From Tetracentron sinense (taxonomy: Eukaryota; Streptophyta; Magnoliopsida; Trochodendrales; Trochodendraceae), in the NCBI GenBank assembly GCA_015143295.1, contig CM026559.1:16196826-16260825 (forward strand): 64,000 nucleotides of DNA, written 5' to 3'. This document shows, in pieces, positions 1-11,788 of this stretch (position 1 is the first letter of the stretch; each line of letters opens with the position of its first letter). Below the pieces are notes generated by a model, which was not told the origin of the DNA, searched no databases, and worked only from the letters and a program-made list of their open reading frames with translations. Made by a program: the position numbers and the translations under genes.

Positions 1-805
1 TCACAACCATACACACGGCATCCAATCGCCAATATCCATCTCCATTCACACCATTCACACATTACAAATCGTAGCACATTTATAGATGATGAAGAACAAG
101 GAAATAGGGAAAGAAAAGGGAAAACTATAACTAGGATGGTAGCATAGGGTGAGTTTCTGCCCTAGCTTGGAGAACGTGCTCCATGAGGGCTTGAGCCTTG
201 ATCTTGAAGGAAAACGAGCTTGTGGATGATTGTGAGTTCATAACCCCTTTGATTTCTCCCCAAATGCAAACCCTAGGTTAGGAAACCCCCTTCTCTTCTC
301 TCCTTATCTCTCAAATCTCTACTTAGGGTTTATGAACCCTCAAATGCTCGGGCAAAGCCTTTAAGGCATGAGTGAAACGGCTGAAAGACGAAAACACCCT
401 TACTGAAATTTCTGCAAAACACAGGGGACCGAGCGATCGGTGGTTATGATTGATTGATCGGTTGCCTACCGAGCGATCGGTCAAAAACATGCTCTCCGGA
501 ATTTTTTCCCCATACAAAAAAGTTCACCAGTCGATAGCTACCGATCGATCGGTTGTGGACCGATCGATCGCTTTTGTGGACCGAGCGATCGGTGCTCTGT
601 AGGTCCAAACCGTTTTGGCCATATCTTTTGACTCGTTCGTCGGATTTTGACGATTCAACTTGCGTTGGGTTCGTATTTCGAAAAGGAACATTTCTGACGT
701 TTCATAATTTTCAATTTCTTCCTTATTTATTAATTGTCCTACGTTAAAGGAAAATTAGCTACGAAAGTGCCATGCATTAAGCATGAAAAAGTCTGGGGCT
801 CTACA
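1..805 (-). repeat. 3' LTR of element A (partial)
   Basis: Matches 9498-10367, the outer part of the 5' LTR of the same element. It ends at gggctctaca, giving minus-strand TGTAGAGCCC as the LTR start, directly followed by the polypurine tract. Compared with the other copy it lacks about 47 bp near 150 and about 21 bp in the palindrome cluster. The rest of this LTR lies to the left of the window. Confidence 0.88.
420..605. promoter_or_regulatory. Cluster of CG-rich palindromes in LTR A (3' copy)
   Basis: Several copies of the 14-bp palindrome ACCGATCGATCGGT and its variant ACCGAGCGATCGGT, with part-copies between them. The cluster lies next to a block containing ggccatatcttttgactcg that recurs in other LTRs of the window. 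Regulatory function is an inference from the repeated palindromes and their position. Confidence 0.55.
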
Positions 806-820
806 TCCTCCCCCCTTTAT
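806..820 (-). other. Polypurine tract of element A
   Basis: The plus strand reads tcctcccccctttat immediately next to the LTR end. On the minus strand this is a purine run ending right before TGTAGAGCC, as expected for the primer of plus-strand DNA synthesis. Confidence 0.8.
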
Positions 821-903
821 AAAAAATTTCATCCTCGAAATTTAGATGATACTTGCATTATAATCAAAACAATATTACAAGTCATATACAAAACCTATAC
901 AAA

Positions 904-3900
904 AACTCATTCAAACAATTTCGGGTACTTCGCTTTGACTTCGGCCTCTCGCTCCCACGTAGCCTCTTCTCGGGCATGATGCTGCCATTGCACAAGAACC
1001 AATGGGATGGTTTTGCTGCGAAGGACTTGATCTCTCCGATCCAATATATGAACTGACCTCTCAACTAAAGTGAGATCCTCTCGAATTTCCAACGGTTCCA
1101 AGTCTATGACATGCGAAGGGTCCGCAATGTACTTCCGAAGCATAGACACATGGAAAACGTTGTGAACCGCAGCCATGTGAGGTGGAAGAGCTACCCTCTA
1201 AGCAACTTCACCAACTCGCGTGATGATCTCGAACGGGCTAATATATTGAGGACTAAGCTTGTCTCACCTGCCAAATCTCATAATCCCCTTGCTAGGAGAT
1301 ACCTTCACAAAGACTTGATCTCCAACCTGGAATTCCAAGTCCCTGCGACGCGTGTCCGCATAGCTCTTTTGACGATCTTGAGCGGCTTTCAACCGATCCC
1401 GGATGATCTTGACTATACTCGCAGTTTGCTCGATCAACTCCGGACCTAACACCTTTCTTTCTCCTACCTCATCCCAGTAGAGAGGAGACCTGCAGCTTCA
1501 CCCATACAAGGCCTCAAATAGAGCCATTTGGATGCTCGCCTGATAGCTATTGTTATAGGCGAATTCAACCAAAGGCAAGTGTTCTTCCCAACTGCCCTTG
1601 AAATCTAACATACAAGCTTGAAGCATGTCTTCGATGACTTGGTTCACCCTCTCGGTTTGTCCATCCGTCTGTGGATGAAAAGCGGTGCTGAAATCGAGTC
1701 GGGAACCCATGGCTTCCTGAAAACTTTTCTAGAATCTTGATGTGAATCTTGGATCCTGATCTGACACAATACTAACTGGCACCCCGTGTAGCCTAACCAC
1801 TTCCTTGATGTATAGAGCGGCCAACTGGCTAGAATTGAACGTGGTCCGGTAAGGTAGGAAATGCGCTGACTTTGTCAAACGGTCCATCACAACCCATATA
1901 GCATCTGAGTTCCTTGCCGTCTTTGGCAACCCAACAATGAAGTCCATGGAGATGTGCTCCCATTTCCACTTGGGAATAGGGAGAGACTATAATAGACCTG
2001 CCGGTCTCAAGTGCTCTGCCTTCACCTGTTGGCACACCAAGCACCGTGCCACATACTCCACAACATCCCTCTTCATATTCCACCACCAAAAGTGACTCTT
2101 GAGGTTCCGGTACATCTTTGTACCCCCTGGATGCACCGTGGGCTTCATCCATAATCTCTCGTCGAAGATCCACATTGGCCGGAACACAAAGCCTTCCCTT
2201 GAATGTGATAGGACCTCAGCGAGTGAGAGAGAAGTCCTCACTTCCCTTGGCAACTTCCTTGTCCCGGAAAGCCAACAAGTCAGCATCCGTGGTTGGATAC
2301 TCTTGGATCAAATCTATAATGTACGGCCGGACCGTGACATTTGCCAAAATGGGACTGTGGACAGAATCATTCACACTGATGTCCAGATTTGCCAAATCTT
2401 CCAATAACTTTCATTCTTGCACCAACATGTGTGCTAATAACCCCAGAGGTCTTCTACTTAATGCGTCTGCCACTATGTTCGCTTTGCCCAGGTGAAATTG
2501 GATGGTGCAGTCATAGTCTTTCAAAAATTCCATTCAACGCCGTTGCCTTAGATTCAATTTCTTTTGGGAAAAGAGATGCTTGAGGCTCTTGTGATCCGTA
2601 TACATATAGAATTCCACCCCGTACAAGTAATGTCGCCAAATATTGAGGGCAAACACGACTGGGGCAAGCTCCAAGTCTTGCGTGGGGTAATTCTTTTCAT
2701 GCTCTTTCAATTGCCTCGATGCATAGGCAATGACTTTCTTGTGTTGCATGAGCACACACCCAAGTCCAACATGCGAGGCATCACTGTAAACCTCATAACC
2801 ACCATGTCCGGATGGCACTGTAAGGACGAGGGCCGTGGTAAGCCTCTTCTTCAGTTCTGTGAAACTGATCTCGCACATATCACTCTATACAAACTTGGCA
2901 TTCTTCCTTGTCAGGTAAGTTAGCGATGCAGCAAGGCTAGAGAAACCCTCTACAAATCTCCGATAATAGCCTACCAACCGAAGGAAACTGCGTATCTCTG
3001 TGACACTCTTGGGCCTTTCCCAACTCATAACCGCCTCTATCTTCTTCGGATCTACCAAAATGCCTTCTGCAGATACCACGTGGCCTAGGAATGCCACTTC
3101 TTCCAACCAAAATTCACACTTACTTAATTTAGCGTATAACTTGTGCTCTCTCAGCATTTCCAAAGCAAGACGAAGGTCTCGCATGTGGTCTTCCTGTGTC
3201 TGGGAATACACCAAGATATTGTCGACAAACATGATCACGTATCGATCCAGGTATGGCCGGAACACCCGGTTCATCAAGTCCATAAAGGATGCCAGCGCGT
3301 TTGTGAGACCAAAAGGCATCACCAAGAACTCGTAGTGTCCGTATCGAGTCCAGAAATCAGTTTTGGGAATATCTTCCGCCTTAATCTTTAACTGGTGAAA
3401 GCTCGATCGAAGATCTATCTTTGAGAAAAATCTCGCTCCTTTCAACTGATCGAACAAGTCATCAATTCTAGGCAATGGATACCTATTCTTTATAGTGACT
3501 TTGTTCAATTACCGATAATCGACGCACATCCGCATCGAGCCACCCTTCTTCTTAACAAATAATACTGGGGCACCCCACGGTGAGACACTTGGTCAAATGA
3601 AACCAAGGCCTTGCAATTCCTCCAACTGAGTCTTCAACTCCTTGAGTTCAATAGGGGCCATTCTATACGGAGCCCTGAAAATAGGAACTGTGCCTGGTGT
3701 AAGCTCGATCACAAACTTAATCTCCTAGTCTGGAGGCAATCTTGGCAACTCCTCTGGAAACACATCCAGGAATTCACTCACGATCGGAATAGTTGAAGAG
3801 TCCTTTGCCTCGGGGTTCGCTAGGCTCAACGCCGTAAAACGGGCAATATCTCTACTTCTCAGCCCTTGAAAATGAAATGGCTTACCTTCCACTGGCTGGA

Positions 3901-4254
3901 AGAGTACCATATTTTCAAAACAAGCCACAAGCCCATGATGTGTTGTTAACCAATCCATTCCCAAGATGACATCGTAGTCTTGAAATCCGAGGATGATTAG
4001 ATCAACCGCCAACTCATGGCTCCTCACTTGAACCACACTGTTTCTATACACTTTATCCACCAATACTGTTTTGTTGAGAGGGGTCGAAATGGCTAACTCC
4101 GGTTCTAGCTGACTAGGCTCCACAGAAAAGCCTTCTGAAAAACTCGGAGAGACAAACGAATGAGTAGACCCGGTATCAATCAACACTCGAGCCAAACATT
4201 CATTGACTAGTAAGGTTCCTGAAATTTTAGCTAGCTAAGTCAATCCATGCATCA
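904..4254 (-). pseudogene. Element A pol: protease, RT, RNase H, integrase, chromodomain (broken)
   Basis: Read on the minus strand: aspartic protease with DTGSTHSF (near 4170) and a GMDWL segment; RT with [14 protein letters not shown] and VMPFGLTNA; RNase H with [10 protein letters not shown] and [11 protein letters not shown]; integrase zinc region with [11 protein letters not shown]; integrase core with [19 protein letters not shown] and [12 protein letters not shown]; and a chromodomain-like tail (WQHHAREEATWERE) ending at 904. The second catalytic aspartate of the RT motif is replaced (FVDN at about 3217-3228, where related copies have F[IM]DD). Stops include a tryptophan-to-stop before RNase H at 2885-2887 and another in the integrase near 1726. 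The enzyme cannot be functional as it stands. Confidence 0.9.
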
Positions 4255-4415
4255 ACAGCGTATACATATCGGTATATATACTTATAATCATGCCATATAC
4301 GTACACAATCGAATAATATATAACAAAATTTTAGGGAAAATCAAATAAACTACAACTGCGTACCTTGTACTACATTGTCAAATACAAGTGCATCACCCTC
4401 TGTCAAGGCAAAAAC

Positions 4416-5612
4416 TCACCCCTGGTTCACCTGGCGAGGCGGAGGTGCAGAGCGTGCAGGCTGAGAGGACGCCTGGTACGATCCTGCTAGGCATGCTGGG
4501 GGCCTAATCCCCTGAGACTGGCTTGGTAAATACCGACTCGGGCAATCCCTGATCATATGGCCTTGGCGATCGCAATGATAACATCCACCCGATGCTCTTC
4601 GGCAATCTCCTGCCGGATGCCTTTGGCCGTATGAAGTGCATACCTCATATATGTAAGTTGGAGGGGCCGAAGGTGGAGCGTACCTCACCACCTGAGGTGC
4701 AACTGGCCGTGGGGCCGGAAGAGCCTGAGATCGTGGTGCCTGAGGCACGTACTACCGTGGAACTGGAGGCGTATAAGATGGCCTCATCGGTGGTGCTGGC
4801 CACGTGTACTGATAAGGGCCGGTACAAGCCCACCTCTCTGAAGGTGCTGAACTGCTAGGTTGGCCTCTCGCCAACTCCCTCTTCTTAGACACCGCTTCAG
4901 AATTGGCCTCGACCAATAAGGCCTTGTCTACTACCTCATGGTAGGTAGCATGTCTGAAAATCGAAACCTTCTCCATGATAACATCCTTGAGCCCTTGCTC
5001 AAACCTTCTCACCTTCATTGCCTCGGTAGCAATCATGTGAGTCGCGAAGCGTGATAGCTCCGAGAACTTAGCCTCATAAGCGGCCACAGTCATCGAACCT
5101 TGCTCTAGGTTGATGAACTCTCTTTCTTTCTTTTCCCGTGCTCCAACAGGAAACTACTTCTTATAAAAAGTGTCCTTGAACTCCTCCCAAGTCCAAGGTT
5201 GACCTTGCATGGTCAAATCTCGCGTCCTCAAGGCAGACAACCACCAATGGTGTGCCTCACCCTCAAGCATGAAAGCAGCCCATGCTACTTTCTCTTCCTC
5301 TGAAGGTGATAGGACCGCAAATATCTTTTCCAACTGGAGGATCCATGCCTCCGCGGCAAGAGGGTCCACACTCCCATGGAATGATGGAGGCCTCAATCTC
5401 CTGCATGCCTCAACCCCAGCTGTACGATATACTGGAGTCATAGGTGGTGGAGTAGGTGCTGCCGACGACGGTATAGTTTGCCGAGCCACCAGGATGGCGA
5501 GAGTCTTAGCAATAGAGCCTAAGACCTGTGAGAGGTCCGACTGCTCAACCTCATCTCGATAAGAAGATGAAGCTTTGGTATGTGGTCCATGACCCCATGT
5601 GCCCCCTCTCAT
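4416..5612 (-). pseudogene. Element A gag (broken)
   Basis: Minus-strand gag starting at an ATG near 5612 (MRGGTWGHG). It has the retrotransposon gag core (AEAWILQLEKIF, HHWWLSALRTRD, FKDTFYKK), then SRFATHMIATEAMKVRRFEQG, and a zinc knuckle CYHCDRQGHMIRDC near 4560. Its role is to form the virus-like particle and bind the element RNA. It is split into three open segments by stops near 5151 and 4749. The relative E (plus strand, 46750 on) has the same order of motifs. Confidence 0.87.
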
Positions 5613-5952
5613 GACTAAAGTCCTGAGAACAATAGCACCACATGAGTCTCACTTGAAACCACAATTTATCGCATTTCCATTTCACAATAATTCAAGTGGC
5701 ATTATTTGTATAATATTAATATACATCGCATCAAGTCATTAGAGTATTTACAATATTATAATTTGGTGTTCTAACATCCCTAAGACCCGTACTTGGTTGA
5801 AGTAACCATTTTAGACCAAGACTAACGTTTAGTCTCATACTTGGAATCATGACTCACTTCCGACTTACTTCCTTCCTAACTTGTTTCCTAACATATGCTC
5901 TTGTCAAGATGTGGTACTAGATTCTAAGTGACCCTAAAGACCTAAAGCCTAA

Positions 5953-5964
5953 GCTTTGATACCA
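5953..5964 (-). other. Primer-binding site of element A
   Basis: The minus strand reads TGGTATCAAAGC. This is the 3' end complement of plant initiator methionine tRNA with one mismatch (TGGTATCAGAGC in elements C and Copia-1). It lies four bases from the LTR edge. Confidence 0.85.
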
Positions 5965-5968
5965 CTTC

Positions 5969-6167
5969 TGTCACGACCCAAAACCCACCCTATGAGTTAG
6001 AGTAAACTTTGGACGACTAATATGACTTGCTTGACCAAAACAACCTACAACAGACCTGGAGCATACACAATAGAGGACAATAATGGCGGAAACATAAAGT
6101 ATAAAGCACAACGGAAGACTTAACCAAAAACCTCTATGTGTATATACATATACATGATCCAAGTTTA
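5969..6167 (-). repeat. 5' LTR of element A, inner part
   Basis: Begins tgtcacgacccaaaac on the plus strand, which is the minus-strand LTR end in TGACA. It runs to aagttta, where a copia LTR fragment begins. Positions 6044-6167 are repeated at 8199-8322 on the other side of that fragment. Confidence 0.85.
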
Positions 6168-8198
6168 GAATAGTACTTGCAAAACTTCACAAGTGTCAAG
6201 TCTCCTGTCGATTCACACGAACCTTTTTTTTCCTTTAAAGCTTTCTCTAATGGAAGCTAATGGCCCTTCAAAATTTCCAGCTCTAGGAATCTTGAATAAA
6301 GATCCAATATTCATTGATCAAGAACCTTTCTTGATGAACAAGATGAATTCTTTCTTTTTCTCAAGATCCAATCAAGAAGACAAAAAAGAGAGAGATGAGT
6401 GTGACCGTACACCTCAAGGAGAGAGAGGGGAGGGCATGAGGTTTGAGGAGAGGGGAGAAGTTTCCAAATCTGGAAATTCTGGAAAATTTTCTTACATCCA
6501 AAGCCTTGGACGTCCACCCCTTTTATAGGCTTCATTGGTTGCTTGAAACTAAAGTTTCCTAATCCTTATCCAATAAGGATTCCTCAATTAGTTTCCTATT
6601 TTGTTTCTCCATAATTAATTAGGAATAATCAAAATAGAAACTAATCTCATCCATTAGTGTCCAACTAATCATATCCTTATCCTAATCCAATTAGGATTCC
6701 TTGATTAGCAAGAAACTAATAGAATCCTCGTCCAACAAGGAATCTTTAATTAGTAACTAACTCTAACTAACTAACTAACTAACCTTATCCAATAAGGATA
6801 TTAGTTATTAGAAATTAATTAAATAAATAATAACAATTATTATTTTCTCCATGAAGTGGGCGTCCCACCCTAGGTGGGTCCCACTCCACACGCCCAAAGG
6901 GTTTCCAAAACCCTCTTGGTTACTTGAATTATTCTTTCATAATAATTCCCAATGGGTCCTACCCATTTGGTTTTTCACATCTAATGTGATTCCACCTTTT
7001 AGAGACCATATAGTGATTACTTAGAGAAATTAATTAATTTAATTATAAATTAAATTAAATACTTTAAGAAGGTCCTTGTGTGTGGGATCTAAAGGGATCT
7101 CCTATTTCCGGTTGTGGGACCAAGTACTTCACCTTTTTTATTGAAGCATTGTTACTAGGAAACACCTTTCCTAAAACTCCATTAGGATCATAGAATGTTA
7201 TCTAAGTCCCTAGACTTCCACCAATCACAATTAATGTCCATTAACACAATGTGATTAACCTCCAGAAATTAGAGAATTGCTTGTAAGTACCATCTCACAA
7301 TATATTTACAAATAAATCCTTCCACATTCCGATATCACTTGTAAGCTTCCGGGATTTGAACAATTCCACTGTCTTAGTCCCTAGCTTATGAATAGAACCC
7401 TTTCTCATGATTACTTTTTTAATGAACTGAACCTCCAAAACACTTTTGAAGAAACATTAGAAAAGAACTGACATATATATTTATATATACTTTTCCATAT
7501 TAAAAATATCAACTTCGATAAAGACCATTTTACCAAAAAGCACCAGTACTGGATTTAACAGTTCAGTTCAACAAGTATCACCTTGATATCATTATCTCCA
7601 ATTAAGGAGTTGTGGATTCCTTATTGACTGTTTACACACTTCTCCAAACATTGTGTACATGACCCAACGTACCCGGAGTTAGTCCTGTGTATTGGACATT
7701 ACCGATTGGCACATCAAAGCCATATAGACAAATGTCTGAGAAGATGTTAACCTCTCAGGTCTAAGGACGATTTGTCAAATGGATAACCCTAATACAATCT
7801 GACAGTGTATTCCATAGGGTATCCACTAGTGACCCCGTTCAGTATTATGTACTTGCTACATATACTCACATGTTAGTCAAGAGTCACCACTCTCTGTAAC
7901 TTAGATTCATCACACTATCTCATAGAACTACACATGTGCAAGCCATGATGAAGTACGGCGCCCAACTAGTACTCTAGAGGCTTCGAACAATATTAGGTTT
8001 ACAAGGAACCGGAAAATCATATCTCCTCGCAACCTTTGCATGATTTTCCTACAATGTTACCGATGGAACTTTATGTCTTCATCATATGAAACAGTAATTA
8101 ATATAAATACCCTTTATAGTTGGTTGTGTGAATATGATGCTTATCTAATCAACATAGAAAAGTCTCTTATTGGCTTTCGAGGGCATATATGTCCAACA
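6168..8198 (-). repeat. Copia-1-type LTR fragment inside LTR A
   Basis: About 2.0 kb that aligns along its length with the LTRs at 12642-14839 and 20890-23068, including the shared landmarks atggaagctaatggcc, the (ctaa)n run at about 6757-6784 and the gtgtgggatctaaagggatc block. It ends in tgtccaaca at 8198, matching the LTR terminus tgtctaaca. It lacks the first 165 bp or so of the other LTR end (tgaaagtatgcc is absent). No internal copia sequence is attached, so it looks like a solo LTR or a truncated LTR. The flanks are unusual because 124 bp of the host LTR is present on both sides. Confidence 0.85.
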
Positions 8199-8833
8199 CC
8201 TACAACAGACCTGGAGCATACACAGTAGAGGACAATAATGGCGGAAACATAAACTATAAAGCACAGCGGAAGACTTAACCAAAAACCTCTATGTGTATAT
8301 ACATATACATGATCCAAGTTTATACAAAAAGAAAATACACAAAAGAAAGTGTGGACAGGCCCGCCAAAATACATGAATATATCTCTCTCACTCACCCACA
8401 GCTCACTCACTCAGAATCTACCACCACCTAATAGTAGCCTTCGACCTGAGGTTCCTCCACAGGTCCTCGACATACTCCTCCTCCACCCAAGGACTCGGAG
8501 CACAGATGTCAAAAGGAGCAGCCGCTCCGTTATCACCTACCGACATAAGAAGTACGGCTGAGCATGGAATACTCAGCGTGTACCGAATGCTGACCAACAG
8601 TCATAGTACAGCAACAATGATATATATGTAAGCAGGAAGTAGTTAATCCCATAACAGGAAAGTAAGCAGTTTATAATCATGCTTGCATTTTCGTCAAAGA
8701 GGATAAAACCCTTGAAAACATCGTGCACTTGACTTGACTCAAATTGCCCATTTCGTGCTTGAAAACTTGTCTTGTCTTGTCGTATCATGTCATGTCATGC
8801 CATGTCATTCTTGCTTGGAAAAATAAACTACTT

Positions 8834-9050
8834 GTGAGGGAAGGGAGACCCTTCTTCCTAAATGCTCATGTTTGCCATGCCATGTATCTTGCTTGCTTGG
8901 AAAATAAAATACTTGTGAGGGAAGGGAGACCCTTCTTCTTAAATGCTCATGCTTGCCATGCCATGTATCTTGCTTGCTTGGAAAATAAACTACTTGTGAG
9001 GGAAGGGAGACCCTTCTTCCTAAATCCTCTTGCGAGGGAAGGGAAACCCT
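8834..9050. repeat. 81-bp tandem repeat in LTR A
   Basis: Units start at gtgaggg 8834, 8915 and 8996, plus a decayed partial copy at about 9032. Each unit carries the small inverted repeat GAAGGGAGACCCTTC. Because 81 is a multiple of three, the repeat stays open in one frame and mimics a coding region. Confidence 0.85.
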
Positions 9051-9966
9051 CCTTTATGAATGCTTGTTTTGTTCTTGCCAAAAGCGAGGTAAAACATACC
9101 ATAGGATATGTCCCACCTCTAATTTTCGTTCTTGAAAAACCTTAGTAAATAATGTCATGCATGCCGTGCTTGTGGAATTGTGTACATAATTGCATTTGAA
9201 TTTAAATATGACAATTGGGTAATTCACAATACACATAACATCAATAATTTGAACAAATCAATATTCATGCAATTTAGGGAAAATAAGAAAGCACACTATC
9301 ATAGGCCCTAGCAATTTTCATAATTAATTAAGCATGCATTTCTTAATTTATAACTCATTTTATTCACCTTGGCATTTCATCAAACATGGGGTGTGTTCAT
9401 TATTTATTAAACCTTCATCATGCTTTTCTAGGTGGGTTGATGCTCCCATCACACATGTATGTTCATTATGGATACAATGCCCTCCCCATTTCATTCATCA
9501 TAACCATACACATGGCATCCAATCGCCATTATCCATCTCCATTCACACCATTCACACATTACAAATCGTAGCACATTTATAGATGATGAAGAATAAGGAA
9601 ATAGGGAAAGAAAAGGGAAAACTATAACTAGGAGGGTAGCATAGGGTACCGACCTTGACAAATGAGGGAAGAAATCTCTTGCAAAAACGTGCGTGAGTTG
9701 CTGCCCTAGCTTGGAGAACGTGCTCCACGAGTGCTTGAGCCTTGATCTTGAAGGAAAACGAGCTTGAGGATGATTGTGGGTTCACAACCTTTGATTTCTC
9801 CCCAAATGCAAACCCTAGGTTAGGAAACCCCTTTCTCTTCTCTCCTTATCTCTCAAATCTCTACTTAGGGTTTATGAACCCTCAAATGCTCGGGCAAAGC
9901 CTTTAAAGCATGAGTGAAATGCCCAAAAGACGAAAACACCCTTCCTGAAATTTCTGCAAAATGCGG

Positions 9967-10165
9967 GGGACCGAGTGATCGGCGGTTATGACCGATCGAT
10001 CGGTTGCCTACCGAGCGATCGGTGTTCTTGACCGAGCGATCTGTCAAAAACATGCTCTCTGAAATTTTTTCCCATACAAAAAAGTTCACCAGTCGATAGC
10101 TATCGATCGATCGGTTGTGGACCGATCAATCGCTTTTGTGGACCGAGCGATCGGTGCTCTGTAGG
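9967..10165. promoter_or_regulatory. Cluster of CG-rich palindromes in LTR A (5' copy)
   Basis: Six or so copies of ACCGAnCGATCGGT and decayed forms. On the minus strand they lie between the LTR start and the presumed TATA-like site near 9870, immediately after the recurring ggccatatcttttgactcg block (about 10180-10255). Confidence 0.55.
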
Positions 10166-10367
10166 TCCAAACTGTTTTGGCCATATCTTTTGACTCGTTC
10201 GTCGGATTTTGACGATTCAACATGCGTTGGGTTCATACTTTGAAAATGAATATTTCTAACGTTTCAAAATTTTCAATTTATTCTTTATTTATTAATTGTA
10301 CTACCGTAAAGGTAAATTAGCTATGAAAGTGCCATGCATTAAACATGAAAAAGTCCAGGGCTCTACA

Positions 10368-11788
10368 GAAATAGCCCAGGACCTAATTTAATCAGCTTTA
10401 GAGCGTGATACCGGTGGATACCAAGAGGGATCAGAGTAAGAACCGACCCCAATAACCTCTCCAAGATAATTGGAAAGAATCCTCCCAACTGAAGGTTTTG
10501 ATTCTGACAAACCAATGGTCCAGTCAGTAATGCCGGATGCAGTATCAGAAATACCTCAAATGGTTTTCAGTGCACCTAATCCTCTATACGGGATGCCTGA
10601 CACTTACTTCACGGAAGAAGAATTTTTGAATCTGTTCCAACTACAGGGAGCAGCATCAGAACGGCTGGTAGCGGTCATGATGGCAAATTTGGATGAGAAC
10701 GCAGGTAAAGGGAATAACCCTTCAACTTTAGCACCTCCACCATTAAATGACCAAATAGCAGCAGACTTACAGGCTCGGCTCCAGTACAAGGATGAAGAAA
10801 TCATGGACATGGTGTCTCAAATGCAAGAGTTGGCTACTCAATTGTCAGCCCTCAAATCTATATCGGCACCTGGACCCCGTTTCCCATACCAAGGAGATAG
10901 CAGTAATCAAGGCACAACCCCTACACCTCTAAATCATCCAAGGGTACCCAGAACAGGTCCCATTCCAAATCAAGCCACCCTCATCGGAGGAATTTCACTA
11001 TCTCTTCTCGCTCCCATTGAAGAGATCGTTCACAATCAAGTGCGATAGGCCAAAGAAAAAAAAGAGGATGTCCGGATGATCGTGAAGCCTTATCTAGCCA
11101 TCATGGATGCGGTTCTATTCCCGCCAGGCTTCATTCAACCAACATTCAAAATGTTTGATGGTACTGGAGGTATGGATTAGCATCTAAGAAAGGAGCTCTT
11201 TGTCTGTAACTCTTTGTGCAATCTTTGGAAGGTGCTGCTTTCATTTAGTACTCCAACCTTCCTGAGGCTTCGATCCTTGATTAGAGCACGATGGTGAATG
11301 AATTCAGCAAGTAATTCTACAACACTCAAAGAAGAGTGGGTGTTCTAGAATTTATTGAAACCAGACAGGGAGACAATGAGTCTGTAACAAAATTCATTGC
11401 CCTATGGAGAGTTTTGGCTTTCTCCTAACCTTAAAAGTTCATTCAATTGGAACTTATCCGGATGTACCTCAATAACTTCAAGTATGATCTGTCAACTACC
11501 TTTATGGCTCAAACGTTTATAGGTTTTGATGATTTGTACACAAAAGCACATGGCATGGAGAGCCACATAGGAAAGAGAAGGCAAGGCAGAGGCACTGATC
11601 ACCTTGAATCCTCAATAGCCGTAGTAGTTGAAATGAAAAGGACTTCGCAACCAGCACCAAATGCCGGTAGACCAATCGGTCGATCAAACAATGGTAAAGC
11701 ACCAGTCAAGATTGGTACTAAACCAACTCAAGGTGGGGCTAGGAAGCCACAATGGCAAGATAAGCGCGACCCACCAAAGAAGATCACC
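10368..11788 (+). pseudogene. Relic gypsy gag (element I)
   Basis: A plus-strand gag-like sequence. An open segment at 10470-11048 (MERILPTEGFDSDKP onward) contains MPDTYFTEEEFLNLF and a heptad-like stretch. Gag-core motifs continue in other frames to about 11620: FPPGFIQPTFKMFDGTG near 11115-11165, and MELIRMYLNNFKYDLSTTF at 11447, which is followed by a basic tail. Several stops and frameshifts lie between the segments. From general knowledge the motifs resemble Ty3/gypsy gag of a different lineage from A, C, E and F. No protease or RT follows because LTR B begins at 11789. This is the oldest layer visible at the left of the nest. Confidence 0.7.

Larger units (their letters stand above)
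1..10367 (-). mobile_element. Element A: Ty3/gypsy chromovirus, Tekay/Del-like, degenerate, left end cut by window
   Basis: A minus-strand LTR retrotransposon. Read on the minus strand, the order is 5' LTR (10367 to 5969, interrupted), PBS, gag, protease, RT, RNase H, integrase with a C-terminal chromodomain, polypurine tract and 3' LTR (805 leftward). The pol order PR-RT-RH-IN places it in Ty3/gypsy. The C-terminal chromodomain and long LTRs of about 2.3 kb suggest the Tekay/Del lineage, which is an inference because no tree was built. The two LTRs align over the shared 0.8 kb but differ by indels of about 47 and 21 bp and scattered substitutions, so the insertion is not recent. Coding regions carry several stops. 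The right flank begins with gaaat, and the left target duplication is outside the window. Confidence 0.9.
8199..10367 (-). repeat. 5' LTR of element A, outer part
   Basis: Continues LTR A after the copia fragment and ends at gggctctaca (10367), the same terminus as the copy at 805. On the minus strand, transcription would start within it. It holds an 81-bp tandem repeat (8834-9050), a palindrome cluster (9967-10165) and a stem-loop GCTGAG...CTCAGC at 8557-8577. A TATA-like TCATAAAC sits near 9870. Confidence 0.86.

Noticed and set aside
420-605. The repeated gatcgatc motifs considered as a CRISPR-like array or satellite
   Set aside because: Spacing is irregular, spacers are themselves decayed palindromes, and the cluster is part of an LTR found in several copies.
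8744-9145. A 133-codon open frame with repeated LVREGRPFFLNAHACHAM
   Set aside because: It is the 81-bp LTR tandem repeat read through; 81 is divisible by three, so the frame stays open. The same occurs in LTR E (45474-45716, reverse strand).
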